NCBI GenBank assembly: GCA_022376925.1
Contig: JAIOJX010000032.1
Span: 104,586,794 to 104,650,793 of the forward strand
Origin: Tragulus kanchil
Taxonomy: Eukaryota > Chordata > Mammalia > Artiodactyla > Tragulidae
Length of the DNA stretch: 64,000 nt
Direction: 5' to 3'
Positions 36,601-51,600 of the stretch are shown here, one piece after another. Positions within the stretch are counted from its first letter, which is position 1, and every line of letters begins with the position of its first letter. The notes below the pieces were generated by a model. It saw only the letters and a program-made list of their open reading frames with translations. It did not search any database and had not been told where the DNA came from. Both the position numbers and the translations under genes were made by a program.

Positions 36601-39600
36601 GGAGACATACTAGACATGGGTTTGATCCCTAGGTGGGGAAGATCCCCTGGAGGAGGGCATGTAACCCATTCCAGTATTCTTGCCCGGAGAATCACCATGA
36701 ATAGAGGAGTCTGGCAGATTGCAATCCACAGGGTTGCAAAGAGTTGGACACAACTGAAGCAGCTTAGGAAGCATGCACGTACTCATTGCCAAGCATTACC
36801 AAAGAATTAAAGATGAGAAAACATTATAGGGACTGACTTTTAAGTGGGAAACACACAAATAATGACAAGATGATGTAAATGCTAAAAGGAAATCTGTCAA
36901 AAAGGAGTCTGAATGGATAGGATGATGCTTGATAATAAGGGGAGTTTAAATCTAGTCCTGTAAAGATGTGGAACCATTAGAGAATTTCAATAGTTATGGT
37001 TCCACCAAATTAGCATGTCACATTCTTTGTTTTAAGGTATCTTAATGTTTGAAAGGTACAATCTGTGAGCAGAAGTACAGGTGGAGTAACCTGTGCTGTT
37101 TCACAGATCACTTTAAGTGGGTGATGCCTAGGAATGTAAGACTGCGAGAAAGACTTAATGTTCCAAGGACTTTGGGAGCTGGGCATTTAATGAAAACGGG
37201 CAGAACTGTCTGAGTACTTGGGGTCATAGGCTTCATCTGAAGTGGAAAATTATGGGTTAGCTTTGATCCATGGTTCCCATTGGAGAATTTGGGCCCAGTA
37301 ACTGAACTTCTGGTCTTTTTTTTCTCTTTTCTTTTAAAGCAACACCTGAAGAAGTTTTAGGAAAAATCTACCAGTTTTTAAACATTGGCAACTAATCTTG
37401 ATATTTAAAAAGTCACCATATGAGCCAAGGCAAACACATCTCTGACTTTGACTTCATTATTCTGCTGGTGCTATAGACCAAAAACAAAGAGATTGTAAAA
37501 GAAAAGTGATTTAGATAAGCTCATGAATGTGGAGCATGGTGGGCCGCAGTCCCTGGGCATCACAAAGAGTTGGATGTGACTGAGTGGCCAACATTATGAT
37601 ACGAATGTCAGATTTAAAAGATTCTACTGTATTTCAGATGTCAGCATTCCGATTAACATTAATTCAACAAGTATTTATTTCATGCCTCCTGTGTACCAGG
37701 GGCTTCCCAAGTGGCACTGGTGGTAAAGAACCAACCTATCAGTGCAGGAGACATACTAGACATGGGTTTGATCCCTAGGTGGGGAAGATCCCCTGGAGGA
37801 GGGCATGTAACCCATTCCAGTATTCTTGCCCGGAGAATCACCATGAATAGAGGAGTCTGGCAGATTGCAATCCACAGGGTTGCAAAGAGTTGGACACAAC
37901 TGAAGCAGCTTAGGAAGCATGCACGTACTCATTGCCAAGCATTACCAAAGAATTAAAGATGAGAAAACATTATAGGGACTGACTTTTAAGTGGGAAACAC
38001 ACAAATAATGACAAGATGATGTAAATGCTAAAAGGAAATCTGTCAAAAAGGAGTCTGAATGGATAGGATGATGCTTGATAATAAGGGGAGTTTAAATCTA
38101 GTCCTGTAAAGATGTGGAACCATTAGAGAATTTCAACAGTTATGGTTCCACCAAATTAGCATGTTAGACCATTTGTAATTCTATGTTGGAAGAGATCCTG
38201 GGTCTGACCAAAGATAAGACTATTTATTATTTAAAATTTTTGTCATATCCCATTATTCAGTCAAAATGTGCATCTAGGGCTTCCCCTGGTGGTCCAGTGG
38301 GTAAGGACACCGCCTTGCAGTGCAAGGGGTGCCAGTTCGATCCCTGGCCTGGGAAGATCCCATGTGTTGCGGAGCAGCTGGACCGATGTGTCTAATTACC
38401 GAGCCGGAGCTCTGGAGCGCATGCGCCCAGAGCTCTGCAACGACAGACACCACCGCAATGGGAGGCCCACAGGAGCTAAAGAACAAAGACGGATGAAGAT
38501 AGAGAAATGAAAGACCAATAGAAGTGGCCCGCCCGCTCCCCTCCCTCCTCAATCCAACCCCCGCCCAAAATAAATAAATAAATAAATAAATCTTTAAAAA
38601 AAAAAAAATGTGCATCTAATTCGAGATATAATTACAAAACTTCAAATAAAGCATCAGTCTTGGAATTTCCCAGGTGATCTAGTGGCTAGGACTACGCTCC
38701 CAGTGCAGAAGACCTGGGTTCAGTCCTGGGTTGGGGAATTAGATCACACATGCTGCAGTGAAGATCAAAGATCCTGAGTGTGGCAACTAAGACCTGGTGA
38801 AACCAGATAAATAAGTAGAATTTTTAAAAAATGTTAAAAAACGGGGCTTCTTGGGCTTCCCCTGGTGGTCCAGTGGGTAAGGACACCGCCTTGCAGTGCA
38901 AGGGGCGCCCGTTTGATCCCTGGCCTGGGAAGATCCCACGTGCCGCGGAGCGGTTGGACTGATGTGTCCAATTACCGAGCCAGAGCTCTGGGGCGCATGC
39001 GCCCAGAGCCGGCGCTCTGTGACAACAGAGGCCACCGCGATGGGAGGCTCACACGGGCCAAAGAACAAAGACAGATGAAAATAGAGAAATGAAAGACCAA
39101 TAGAAGTGGCCCGCCCGCCCCTCTCCCTCCCCGCCTCACCTCTCAAAAGATAAATAAATAAAAAAATAAATGTTTAAAAAAAACCAAACAAACAAGAAAA
39201 CGGGGCTTCCCTGGTGGTCCAGTGGTTAAGACTCGGGCTCCCAATGCAAGGGGCCTGGGTTCAATCCCTAATCAGGGAAGTAGATCCCACATGCTGCAAC
39301 TAACAGTTCACATGCTGCAACTATGACCCAGTTCAGCCAAATACATAAGTAAAATTTAAAAAAAGTTAAAAAACAGAAAAACCCCACCACTCTTAATTTT
39401 TAAATTGATTCTTCAAATATTTCTTATTGCTGTTAACCCTTAAAAAGGCATTTAATGAAACTTTGGTACTTTAAATGTTTGATGCCTTATACCAGTTTTA
39501 TTAAAACAGAATACTAGGGTAATCTGTTTGCCTTTGTGTCTTGTACTGGAGTGGCAGAAAAATGTTACTTTTGTATAGGAGGCTGTAATTGGTAGAGTTA

Positions 39601-42600
39601 TAAGGTAATTTTTGAAGAAGCTGTTTACAGAAAAGATTTGCAGGTATCCTGGACAAATTAGTCACTGGTAGGACTTTTGATAACTTAGAAGAACTCTGGG
39701 GAAAATAGGATGAGGTTAGAACTGTGCATTTTCACACTGTAGATTTGATGTAGCCACATGATAGTTACAGTGAGAACACGCATATGTCTTTGGACGCATA
39801 TTCTAATGCAGTTAAGTTGTTACCATTTAAAAATATAAGTTCATTGAGAGCAGCTTAAGAGAAATTGATCTCAAAGATGAAGATACCTGTTTAGGGGGAA
39901 AAGCCAAGAGAGGCTGTGCAGTCTGACAGAAGATGGGTGAAGCTCCTTGAGTGGTCACCAGGTAGTGGTAGTAGAATCTGGGTGCTGTGACTGTAAACCT
40001 TAGTGGATACAGTCTACTGAGCTTTGATTCAATGAGTTAAACCAAGAATTGAAATGCGTAAAATTTGAGAACCTCCACGCTGGCCTACTCCAATCAGATT
40101 GCCTCTTCAGCACTGGATATGTTCTTTCAACAGAAGAAACTACGTTTCAGACCCCCAAATCTAGCCAGATGCCTCGGTCTTCAGTGCCGTCATTACTTAA
40201 GACATCCCTGTTCTCCTCAAAATTATCAACACCTGATGTTGCAAGTCCCCTGGCCACCCCATTTGGTTCTAGTGTAATGAACCGAATGGCTGGAATTTTT
40301 GATGTAAACACCTGCTATGGGTCGCCTCAAAGTCCTCATCTTACAAGAAGAGGGCCCAAATTATGGACTTCAGCTTCTGGTGAGGACTGTTTATCTTCTA
40401 AAATTTGAAATGTCATAGTTGCTGACAATCAGATAGCCTAACTTTTTGCCTTCTTGGTTTTTTTTTTTTTTGTAGACCAGCAAATGACTGAATTTTCTAA
40501 TCCTTTTCCATCTGCCTCTGTTAGTGCTGAGGGTAAGACAGTGAGACAGCCCAGTGTGATTTATTCATGGATTCAGAATAAACGTGAACAGGTAGGATGA
40601 TATGGGTATAGGATTTATATATTTACATACAACATTGAGGATCTCACCTAAGTAAGGCATCAGGAATAAATAGGACTCTGGGGCTGCTTCATGTATTAAG
40701 TTGACCCATATGAAATCACCAATGTTTGGTTTGGAGTTACACTAATTGAAAGTTCATATGGTTTAACCTAATGCAGTGCCCTTTATCTGTGTGTTCTTGT
40801 AGTAAATTACTTTGAGACTGGGGGGCAAAATTATTCTAATTAGTCACTGGTAGGACTTTTGATAACTTAGAAGAACTCTGGGGAAAATAGGATGAGGTTA
40901 GAACTGTGCATTTTCACACTGTAGATTTGATGTAGCCACATGATAGTTACAGTGAGAACACGCATATGTCTTTGGACGCATATTCTAATGCAGTTAAGTT
41001 GTTACCATTTAAAAATATAAGTTCATTGAGAGCAGCTTAAGAGAAATTGATCTCAAAGATGAAGATACCTGTTTAGGGGGAAAAGCCAAGAGAGGCTGTG
41101 CAGTCTGACAGAAGATGGGTGAAGCTCCTTGAGTGGTCACCAGGTAGTGGTAGTAGAATCTGGGTGCTGTGACTGTAAACCTTAGTGGATACAGTCTACT
41201 GAGCTTTGATTCAATGAGTTAAACCAAGAATTGAAATGCGTAAAATTTGAGAACCTCCACGCTGGCCTACTCCAATCAGATTGCCTCTTCAGCACTGGAT
41301 ATGTTCTTTCAACAGAAGAAACTACGTTTCAGACCCCCAAATCTAGCCAGATGCCTCGGTCTTCAGTGCCGTCATTACTTAAGACATCCCTGTTCTCCTC
41401 AAAATTATCAACACCTGATGTTGCAAGTCCCCTGGCCACCCCATTTGGTTCTAGTGTAATGAACCGAATGGCTGGAATTTTTGATGTAAACACCTGCTAT
41501 GGGTCGCCTCAAAGTCCTCATCTTACAAGAAGAGGGCCCAAATTATGGACTTCAGCTTCTGGTGAGGACTGTTTATCTTCTAAAATTTGAAATGTCATAG
41601 TTGCTGACAATCAGATAGCCTAACTTTTTGCCTTCTTGGTTTTTTTTTTTTTGTAGACCAGCAAATGACTGAATTTTCTAATCCTTTTCCATCTGCCTCT
41701 GTTAGTGCTGAGGGTAAGACAGTGAGACAGCCCAGTGTGATTTATTCATGGATTCAGAATAAACGTGAACAGGTAGGATGATATGGGTATAGGATTTATA
41801 TATTTACATACAACATTGAGGATCTCACCTAAGTAAGGCATCAGGAATAAATAGGACTCTGGGGCTGCTTCATGTATTAAGTTGACCCATATGAAATCAC
41901 CAATGTTTGGTTTGGAGTTACACTAATTGAAAGTTCATATGGTTTAACCTAATGCAGTGCCCTTTATCTGTGTGTTCTTTTCATTTAAGTGATATTTATT
42001 GAGTTCTTCACATACATGGGGTGTGTTTTTATTTTTTTTATTTTTATTTTTATAATTTTTTTTAATTTATTTTTTTGGGGGGTAGCGGGTGGGGAGGGAG
42101 GAGGGCGGGCAGGCCACTTCTATTAGTCTTTCATTTGTCTATTTTCATCCATCTTTGTTCTTTGGCCCGTGTGGGCCTCCCATCGCGGTTGTCGCAGAGC
42201 ACCGGCTCTGGGCGCATGCGCTCTAGAGCTCTGGCTCGGCAATTGGACACGTGGGTCCAGCCGCTCCGCAGCACGTGGGATCTTCCCAGGCCAGGGATCG
42301 AACCGGCGCCCCTTGCACTGCAAGGCGGTGTCCTTACCCACTGAACCACCAGGGAAACCCGGGTGTGTTTTTAGATACTGAGAAAACAGCAAACAAAAGT
42401 TCTTGACTGTATGTTTATATTCTGTTGAGGGCAGTTAGCTGAGCAAGTGCAGGTATGAGTTCTGGGTGAGATGGAAGGTAGCTGGCACCCAGAGCTCATC
42501 AGGCTCCTTGGCCATTGTAAAAGACTGACTGTTGCTCCAAATGAGATGGAGAACTGCAGCGTGGTTTTACCTGCAAGAATGACACGATGTGACCTTGTAT

Positions 42601-45600
42601 TTGAAAGAACTGCTGTGTTGAGGCTAGATCCTCAGAGGCAGGGGTGGAAGTAGAGAGACAGCAGTGAAGCTGGTAAAGTAATCTGGTGGAAGAGGATGGT
42701 GTCTCACCTGAGTGGCTGAGGCGGAGACTGTGAAACGCGATCATGGTCTGGGTGTATTTTAAAGGTAGGTATAATAGGATTTGCTTACGGTTTAGTTGAG
42801 GTATGAAGGAGTCAGTGTTGATTCTGAAGTGTTTGGCCTGAGGATCTGAAGCAATGTAGTTGCAGTTTATTGAATTGCAATTTACTGATAATTCTAGAAA
42901 AGAGACTTGATACAGGTGAGGTGGGGATATCATGAGTCTGATTTGAGACATAGCAATTTTGAGATACTTACTAGACAATCAAATGAAAATACTGGATATA
43001 CATGAGTCTAGGGCAAATGTTTGGTTTGGAGTTACACTAATTGAAAGTTCATATGGTTTAACCTAATGCAGTGCCCTTTATCTGTGTGTTCTTTTCATTT
43101 AAGTGATATTTATTGAGTTCTTCACATACATGGGGTGTGTTTTTATTTTTTTTATTTTTATTTTTATAATTTTTTTTAATTTATTTTTTTGGGGGGTAGC
43201 GGGTGGGGAGGGAGGAGGGCGGGCAGGCCACTTCTATTAGTCTTTCATTTGTCTATTTTCATCCATCTTTGTTCTTTGGCCCGTGTGGGCCTCCCATCGC
43301 GGTTGTCGCAGAGCACCGGCTCTGGGCGCATGCGCTCTAGAGCTCTGGCGCGGCATGGACACGTGGGTCCAGCCGCGCCGCAGCACGTGGGATCTTCCCA
43401 GGCCAGGGATCGAACCGGCGCCCCTTGCACTGCAAGGCGGTGTCCTTACCCACTGAACCACCAGGGAAACCCGGGTGTGTTTTTAGATACTGAGAAAACA
43501 GCAAACAAAAGTTCTTGACTGTATGTTTATATTCTGTTGAGGGCAGTTAGCTGAGCAAGTGCAGGTATGAGTTCTGGGTGAGATGGAAGGTAGCTGGCAC
43601 CCAGAGCTCATCAGGCTCCTTGGCCATTGTAAAAGACTGACTGTTGCTCCAAATGAGATGGAGAACTGCAGCGTGGTTTTACCTGCAAGAATGACACGAT
43701 GTGACCTTGTATTTGAAAGAACTGCTGTGTTGAGGCTAGATCCTCAGAGGCAGGGGTGGAAGTAGAGAGACAGCAGTGAAGCTGGTAAAGTAATCTGGTG
43801 GAAGAGGATGGTGTCTCACCTGAGTGGCTGAGGCGGAGACTGTGAAACGCGATCATGGTCTGGGTGTATTTTAAAGGTAGGTATAATAGGATTTGCTTAC
43901 GGTTTAGTTGAGGTATGAAGGAGTCAGTGTTGATTCTGAAGTGTTTGGCCTGAGGATCTGAAGCAATGTAGTTGCAGTTTATTGAATTGCAATTTACTGA
44001 TAATTCTAGAAAAGAGACTTGATACAGGTGAGGTGGGGATATCATGAGTCTGATTTGAGACATAGCAATTTTGAGATACTTACTAGACAATCAAATGAAA
44101 ATACTGAATAAGATATTAGACATATATCTGGAGTCTAGGGCAAAGTCCAGGTTAGAATTGAAATTTTGGAAGTCATCAGATCATGAAAGCCACAAGACTC
44201 CATGAAAACTTTCGGAGAGTGTATATATAGAAGAAAAGAGATCCAAGAACTGGACCTTCTAATGACAAGGTCTGGGAGATGAGGTGGAATAGCAAAGGAA
44301 ACCAAGCACCATTAAGATGAGAAAGAACCGAAAAGGGTGTTTCAGACAGAAGTGAGTGTCAGATGCTGCTGATAAGAAGCGTGAGGTTTCAACTAAGAAT
44401 GAACTGGTGTGCTAGGAATGTGGAGACCAAGGAGTCCTTGACAAGAGCTGTTGAGTGGAGTAGTGGTGATGAACACCTGACTGGCATGGGCTCCAGAGAG
44501 ACTGGGAGAGGAATTGGAAGTCGCAAGAAAAGCTAAGTCTTTCAAGGAGGTTTGCTGTAAGGGGAACAGTGAAATAGGGTAATGACTGGGGGCAGTTGAG
44601 GGGTCAAGGAATGGTTTTATTTTTCAAGATGGGAGAAATAATAACATGTTTGTTGATAGAATGCTCAGTTGATAGGGCAGAACTGAAGGCATTTCACAAA
44701 GCTTCATCCCCTACAGCTATATATGCTGTAAGTACTGCTATGTCATGCATTTACTTTCAAGTCAGCAGGGGTATGTAGCTTTTAGCTTATTATTAAGAAA
44801 ATTGTTTTCCTTGTAAATATCATCTGGTAGGAACCCACTTAGTGTCTTAAGATCTTTTTTAAGGGGGAACAGGTAGAGGAAACATGGTCTTTTTTGGTAT
44901 TGATAAGGTAAAGGATAGAACAGTTGTAGAGAACTGAGGAAGAATATATATGGTTTAGAAAATATCACCAGAACTACTTTTTAATTATGACAGGGCTCTC
45001 ATTCAAGGGCTAGACATGTGTACACTGTGGGAGTGCAGTTCAGGTTAGATGGCCTGTCTTGGTTACCTAATTTATATGGGTTCCATAAATATTTCTAGTG
45101 TTAAAAAGGGTGAGCTGGGGATAACCTGAGTCTGATTTGAGACATAGCAATTTTGAGATACTTACTAGACAATCAAATGAAAATACTGAATAAGATATTA
45201 GACATATATCTGGAGTCTAGGGCAAAGTCCAGGTTAGAATTGAAATTTTGGAAGTCATCAGATCATGAAAGCCACAAGACTCCATGAAAACTTTCGGAGA
45301 GTGTATATATAGAAGAAAAGAGATCCAAGAACTGGACCTTCTAATGACAAGGTCTGGGAGATGAGGTGGAATAGCAAAGGAAACCAAGCACCATTAAGAT
45401 GAGAAAGAACCGAAAAGGGTGTTTCAGACAGAAGTGAGTGTCAGATGCTGCTGATAAGAAGCGTGAGGTTTCAACTAAGAATGAACTGGTGTGCTAGGAA
45501 TGTGGAGACCAAGGAGTCCTTGACAAGAGCTGTTGAGTGGAGTAGTGGTGATGAACACCTGACTGGCATGGGCTCCAGAGAGACTGGGAGAGGAATTGGA

Positions 45601-48600
45601 AGTCGCAAGAAAAGCTAAGTCTTTCAAGGAGGTTTGCTGTAAGGGGAACAGTGAAATAGGGTAATGACTGGGGGCAGTTGAGGGGTCAAGGAATGGTTTT
45701 ATTTTTCAAGATGGGAGAAATAATAACATGTTTGTTGATAGAATGCTCAGTTGATAGGGCAGAACTGAAGGCATTTCACAAAGCTTCATCCCCTACAGCT
45801 ATATATGCTGTAAGTACTGCTATGTCATGCATTTACTTTCAAGTCAGCAGGGGTATGTAGCTTTTAGCTTATTATTAAGAAAATTGTTTTCCTTGTAAAT
45901 ATCATCTGGTAGGAACCCACTTAGTGTCTTAAGATCTTTTTTAAGGGGGAACAGGTAGAGGAAACATGGTCTTTTTTGGTATTGATAAGGTAAAGGATAG
46001 AACAGTTGTAGAGAACTGAGGAAGAATATATATGGTTTAGAAAATATCACCAGAACTACTTTTTAATTATGACAGGGCTCTCATTCAAGGGCTAGACATG
46101 TGTACACTGTGGGAGTGCAGTTCAGGTTAGATGGCCTGTCTTGGTTACCTAATTTATAGTACAAAGGTGTTTATTTATGTGGTTTACCATAAATACTGTT
46201 CTTTCTTTGTAAGATGTGACGTGTTTCATTTAAGTTAGTGACAGGAGGAACCTGGAAATGTGTAATATTCTGTTGAGTAGAATCAGACTGTTCATGTGTT
46301 AACTCTCCCCTGTTTTTCCAACTCAGGTTAAGAATTTCTTATCAAAACGGGTGCTGATAATGTATTTTTTCAGTAAGGTAAGAATATGTAGTTATAGCAT
46401 TGGGAATGAGGGGAAAGCCAACAAAATAAGAAATGAAGTAGCAGTTAAGATTAGTCTCTTGAATATTCTGCTTGATCCTAGCAAGCCAAATAGCTTTGCA
46501 TCATGCTTCACTAAGCCTCCATTTTAACAGTACCTGCCCTGGACACACGTCTTCCCTTGGTGGCATCCCAGCACTTGGCTCTGTGTCCTCCTGGGTCTCC
46601 CGGCTGCCAGCACCTTTCTGCTGAGATGCAGGCCCTTGTTGCAAAGTGAGGAAATCCATGGCGGTCGTTCATGGCTCATTGTCCTGCTGACATCGTTGTG
46701 GCCAGTTTGGTGTTCAGAAGAGAAATGACTGGGTTAGACTGCAGATGTTAAACTGGTGTTGGATAAAAGTTATAATTCAGGCCACAAACTAAATGACTTT
46801 CCAGCTTGTCTTGTCAGCTGCCCCAGCTGCTGTAGGAGAGTAAATCTCAATGGCAGATGCTCAAAATTCATTCCTGTTTTCACTGCTACTGCTGTTAAGT
46901 GGTGTCAGTTCATCCTTTTTTTCCCAAACTTTTATTTTTCTTTTAACCTTTACAGAGTTGTGTTGTTTACAGATATGTATGTTCCCAGATTTGTCATATG
47001 TATATCCCCCCCATCTCACCCCTCCAAGCCATCAAACAATGCCCCTGCAGGATCCCCTGTTCTCACAGAGCAATGACTATAGCTATTTTCTTCACATATG
47101 ATAGTACAGGCCTTCATGCTACTTCCTTTATGCCTCCCACCCACTATTCCTTCCCCACAATGTCCATATGTCCACTGTCCATGTCTGTCTTTCCGTCGCT
47201 TCACTGCATGTGCCATCATCACCATCCTACTACATTCCATATATATGTGTTAGTGTATTGTACTTGTCCTTCTCTTTTTGACTGACTTCACTTTTTATGA
47301 TATGTTCTAGATCCAGACACCTCATTAGGGCTGATTATTCTGCATTTCTTTTTACAGCTGTGTAGTATTCCATTGTATATATGTACCAGAGCTTTTGTAT
47401 CCATTCGTTCGTTGATGGGCATCTAGGTTGCTTACATGTTCTAGTTATTGTATAGAGAGCTGCAATGAATATTGGGGTACAGGTGCTTCTTTCAGATTTA
47501 ATTTCATCAGGGTATAAGCCTAAGAGTGAGATTGCTGGGTCGTATGGTGCTTCTATCAATTCATCCTTTGATGAGGAAAACCTTTGCCCATATGCAGGGG
47601 TAAGAATTTTTGTTTTGATAATTTCAATCTAGCTTCTCTGTTTCTGCAGATATTGCAGTATTAACTAAATGTGCACTCAATCAATACCTTCAAGTGAAAG
47701 TCTATATTAGCATACCTTCCTCATGCTTATTTTTGGGGGGTCCTACTCTGGTGGGAGGAAGATCTGAGTAACTCTTGTAGAATAGAATTACACACAACAA
47801 AGAATTCTTTCAAGTTCTTGAAACTTACTTTTTCACTGTGGTGGCAGGAAATATCCCCCAAACTAGCAATAATGTTTGGCCAGAAATAATCTACCATAGG
47901 CTCCCCATTAGAGCCCTGGGAAAACTTTGAGACCCCCGAGGAAGGTCTCTCATCTTTCACCAAGAGGAAGTGGAGTTGTCTGAAGTTTTATTTCAGAAGG
48001 ATGGGAATAAAACTTACTCTTTTGTCTTTTGTGTGCCATGCTCTTCTCACTTGTTGTTCAGTCATTAAGTCGTGTCTGACTCTGCGACCCCATGGACTGC
48101 AGGATGCCTGGCTTCCCTGTTCTTCACTATCCCTGAGTTCGCTCAAACTCACGTCTGTTGAGTCGGTGATGCCATCCAACCGTCTCATCTTTTGTTTCTC
48201 CTTTCTCCTGCCCTCAGTGTTTTCCAGCATCAGGGTCTTTTCCAGTAAGTAGGCTCTTCACATCAGGTGGCCAAAGTACTAGAGCTCAGCTTCAGCATCA
48301 GTCTTTCCGTCCGCTTCACTGCATGTGCCATCATCACCATCCTACTACATTCCATATATATGTGTTAGTGTATTGTACTTGTCCTTCTCTTTTTGACTGA
48401 CTTCACTTTTTATGATATGTTCTAGATCCAGACACCTCATTAGGGCTGATTATTCTGCATTTCTTTTTACAGCTGTGTAGTATTCCATTGTATATATGTA
48501 CCAGAGCTTTTGTATCCATTCGTTCGTTGATGGGCATCTAGGTTGCTTACATGTTCTAGTTATTGTATAGAGAGCTGCAATGAATATTGGGGTACAGGTG

Positions 48601-51600
48601 CTTCTTTCAGATTTAATTTCATCAGGGTATAAGCCTAAGAGTGAGATTGCTGGGTCGTATGGTGCTTCTATCAATTCATCCTTTGATGAGGAAAACCTTT
48701 GCCCATATGCAGGGGTAAGAATTTTTGTTTTGATAATTTCAATCTAGCTTCTCTGTTTCTGCAGATATTGCAGTATTAACTAAATGTGCACTCAATCAAT
48801 ACCTTCAAGTGAAAGTCTATATTAGCATACCTTCCTCATGCTTATTTTTGGGGGGTCCTACTCTGGTGGGAGGAAGATCTGAGTAACTCTTGTAGAATAG
48901 AATTACACACAACAAAGAATTCTTTCAAGTTCTTGAAACTTACTTTTTCACTGTGGTGGCAGGAAATATCCCCCAAACTAGCAATAATGTTTGGCCAGAA
49001 ATAATCTACCATAGGCTCCCCATTAGAGCCCTGGGAAAACTTTGAGACCCCCGAGGAAGGTCTCTCATCTTTCACCAAGAGGAAGTGGAGTTGTCTGAAG
49101 TTTTATTTCAGAAGGATGGGAATAAAACTTACTCTTTTGTCTTTTGTGTGCCATGCTCTTCTCACTTGTTGTTCAGTCATTAAGTCGTGTCTGACTCTGC
49201 GACCCCATGGACTGCAGGATGCCTGGCTTCCCTGTTCTTCACTATCCCTGAGTTCGCTCAAACTCACGTCTGTTGAGTCGGTGATGCCATCCAACCGTCT
49301 CATCTTTTGTTTCTCCTTTCTCCTGCCCTCAGTGTTTTCCAGCATCAGGGTCTTTTCCAGTAAGTAGGCTCTTCACATCAGGTGGCCAAAGTACTAGAGC
49401 TTCAGCTTCAGCATCAGTCCTTCCAGTGACTATTTAGGGTTGATTTCCTTTAGGATTGACTGGTTTGATCTTGCTCTCCAAGGAATACTCAGAGTCTTCT
49501 CCAGGACCACAATTTGAGAGCATCAAGTTTTGGTGCTCAGTATTCTTTATGGCCCACCTCTCACATCTGTAAATGACTGTTGGAAAAACTGTTCCCTCAT
49601 TTAATTCCAACAGCATTCCTGTGAGGTGTCTTTTTGTCCTCATTTTACAGATAAGGAAACCTGAGGCTCAGAGGGATCAAGTAGCTTGCCTAAGGGAACA
49701 TAGCCTATAAGTGGCAGAGCAGGCACTCAACAAGAGCTCCTTTTTCCTTGGAAATGAATAGCTACTTTTGATTCTAATTTTGCATGTGGATCTATTGTGT
49801 GATAAAGGGTTGTAGACACCGCCGCTTAATGCTGGGAAATGTCACATGCTGTTGCAGTGGGTAGGCTTCATTGGCTGCATTTCGATATGGCATATAGACA
49901 GGCCAGTTGTTGTTCCACACCACAATACCTTGCTGTATTTAAGACAGTTGGGTGGTTTTCCTTTGCAATGGGATTGAGGGTAGACAATTTAAGAAAGGTA
50001 GTAAGTATTTAGGCAGTATTTTTGTTTTTTTTTTTCCATTTTAAAGCATCCTAACCGTTGTCTTAGGGCTTCCTGGGGCTCAGTGGTAAAGAATCCACCT
50101 GCAGTGCAGGAAATGTGGGTTCAATCCCTGGGTTGGGAAGATCCCCTGGAGAAGGAAATAACAATCCTCTCCAGTGTTCTTGCTTAGAAAACCTCATGGA
50201 CAGAGGAGCCTGGCAGGCTGCAGTCCCTGGGGCCCCAAAGAGTTGGGACACAGCTGAACAACTGAGCACGCACTCAAGCATTCTCTTAAAGTAATCTCTA
50301 TGCTGATCTTCTGAGGTGGGTGGACTGAATATAACTTATTTTAAATGAGCCACATAGAGATTTGGATACTTGGCAGAGGTCACCCGATAATTTGTGGCAA
50401 AAATATGTTTCCCGTCTAAATTTTCCCCCGGGTCGGTGATGCCAACCGTCCACCCCCCCAGTGTTTTCCAGCATCAGGGTCTTTTCCAGTAAGTAGGCTC
50501 TTCACATCAGGTGGCCAAAGTACTAGAGCTTCAGCTTCAGCATCAGTCCTTCCAGTGACTATTTAGGGTTGATTTCCTTTAGGATTGACTGGTTTGATCT
50601 TGCTCTCCAAGGAATACTCAGAGTCTTCTCCAGGACCACAATTTGAGAGCATCAAGTTTTGGTGCTCAGTATTCTTTATGGCCCACCTCTCACATCTGTA
50701 AATGACTGTTGGAAAAACTGTTCCCTCATTTAATTCCAACAGCATTCCTGTGAGGTGTCTTTTTGTCCTCATTTTACAGATAAGGAAACCTGAGGCTCAG
50801 AGGGATCAAGTAGCTTGCCTAAGGGAACATAGCCTATAAGTGGCAGAGCAGGCACTCAACAAGAGCTCCTTTTTCCTTGGAAATGAATAGCTACTTTTGA
50901 TTCTAATTTTGCATGTGGATCTATTGTGTGATAAAGGGTTGTAGACACCGCCGCTTAATGCTGGGAAATGTCACATGCTGTTGCAGTGGGTAGGCTTCAT
51001 TGGCTGCATTTCGATATGGCATATAGACAGGCCAGTTGTTGTTCCACACCACAATACCTTGCTGTATTTAAGACAGTTGGGTGGTTTTCCTTTGCAATGG
51101 GATTGAGGGTAGACAATTTAAGAAAGGTAGTAAGTATTTAGGCAGTATTTTTGTTTTTTTTTTTCCATTTTAAAGCATCCTAACCGTTGTCTTAGGGCTT
51201 CCTGGGCGCTCAGTGGTAAAGAATCCACCTGCAGTGCAGGAAATGTGGGTTCAATCCCTGGGTTGGGAAGATCCCCTGGAGAAGGAAATAACAATCCTCT
51301 CCAGTGTTCTTGCTTAGAAAACCTCATGGACAGAGGAGCCTGGCAGGCTGCAGTCCCTGGGGCCCCAAAGAGTTGGGACACAGCTGAACAACTGAGCACG
51401 CACTCAAGCATTCTCTTAAAGTAATCTCTATGCTGATCTTCTGAGGTGGGTGGACTGAATATAACTTATTTTAAATGGGAAACTGAGCCACATAGAGATT
51501 TGGATACTTGGCAGAGGTCACCCGATAATTTGTGGCAGAATACTTTATTACAGTTAAATCATGTTGTATAGGAATCTCAGGTCTTAGCTCTTGAGAGGCA

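Larger units (their letters stand above)
35869..38164. repeat. Tandem duplication 10 (period 1146), clean joint
   Basis: Unit A 35869-37018 and unit B 37015-38164 share only atgt at the joint. Few substitutions. Contains a Bov-tA SINE and the candidate terminal exon. Confidence 0.97.
39656..41980. repeat. Tandem duplication 11 (period 1181-1182)
   Basis: Unit A 39656-40799, filler 40800-40837, unit B 40838-41980. Carries NDC1 exons j and k. Confidence 0.97.
49332..51538. repeat. Tandem duplication 15 (period 1129, about 1139 at the end)
   Basis: Unit A 49332-50399, unit B 50461-51538. The joint 50400-50460 holds a C-rich, deletion-filled copy of 49279-49331. Unit A also lacks nine bases near 50347 present in unit B. 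Confidence 0.97.

Noticed and set aside
42499..42978. 159-aa minus-strand ORF, present twice (also 43611-44090)
   Set aside because: No recognisable domain; it overlaps an old interspersed repeat, and the second copy exists only because of duplication 12.
46530..46720. GC-rich patch as a missing NDC1 exon or promoter
   Set aside because: No frame matches NDC1 between exons l and m, which already join in phase, and CpG content is not island-like.
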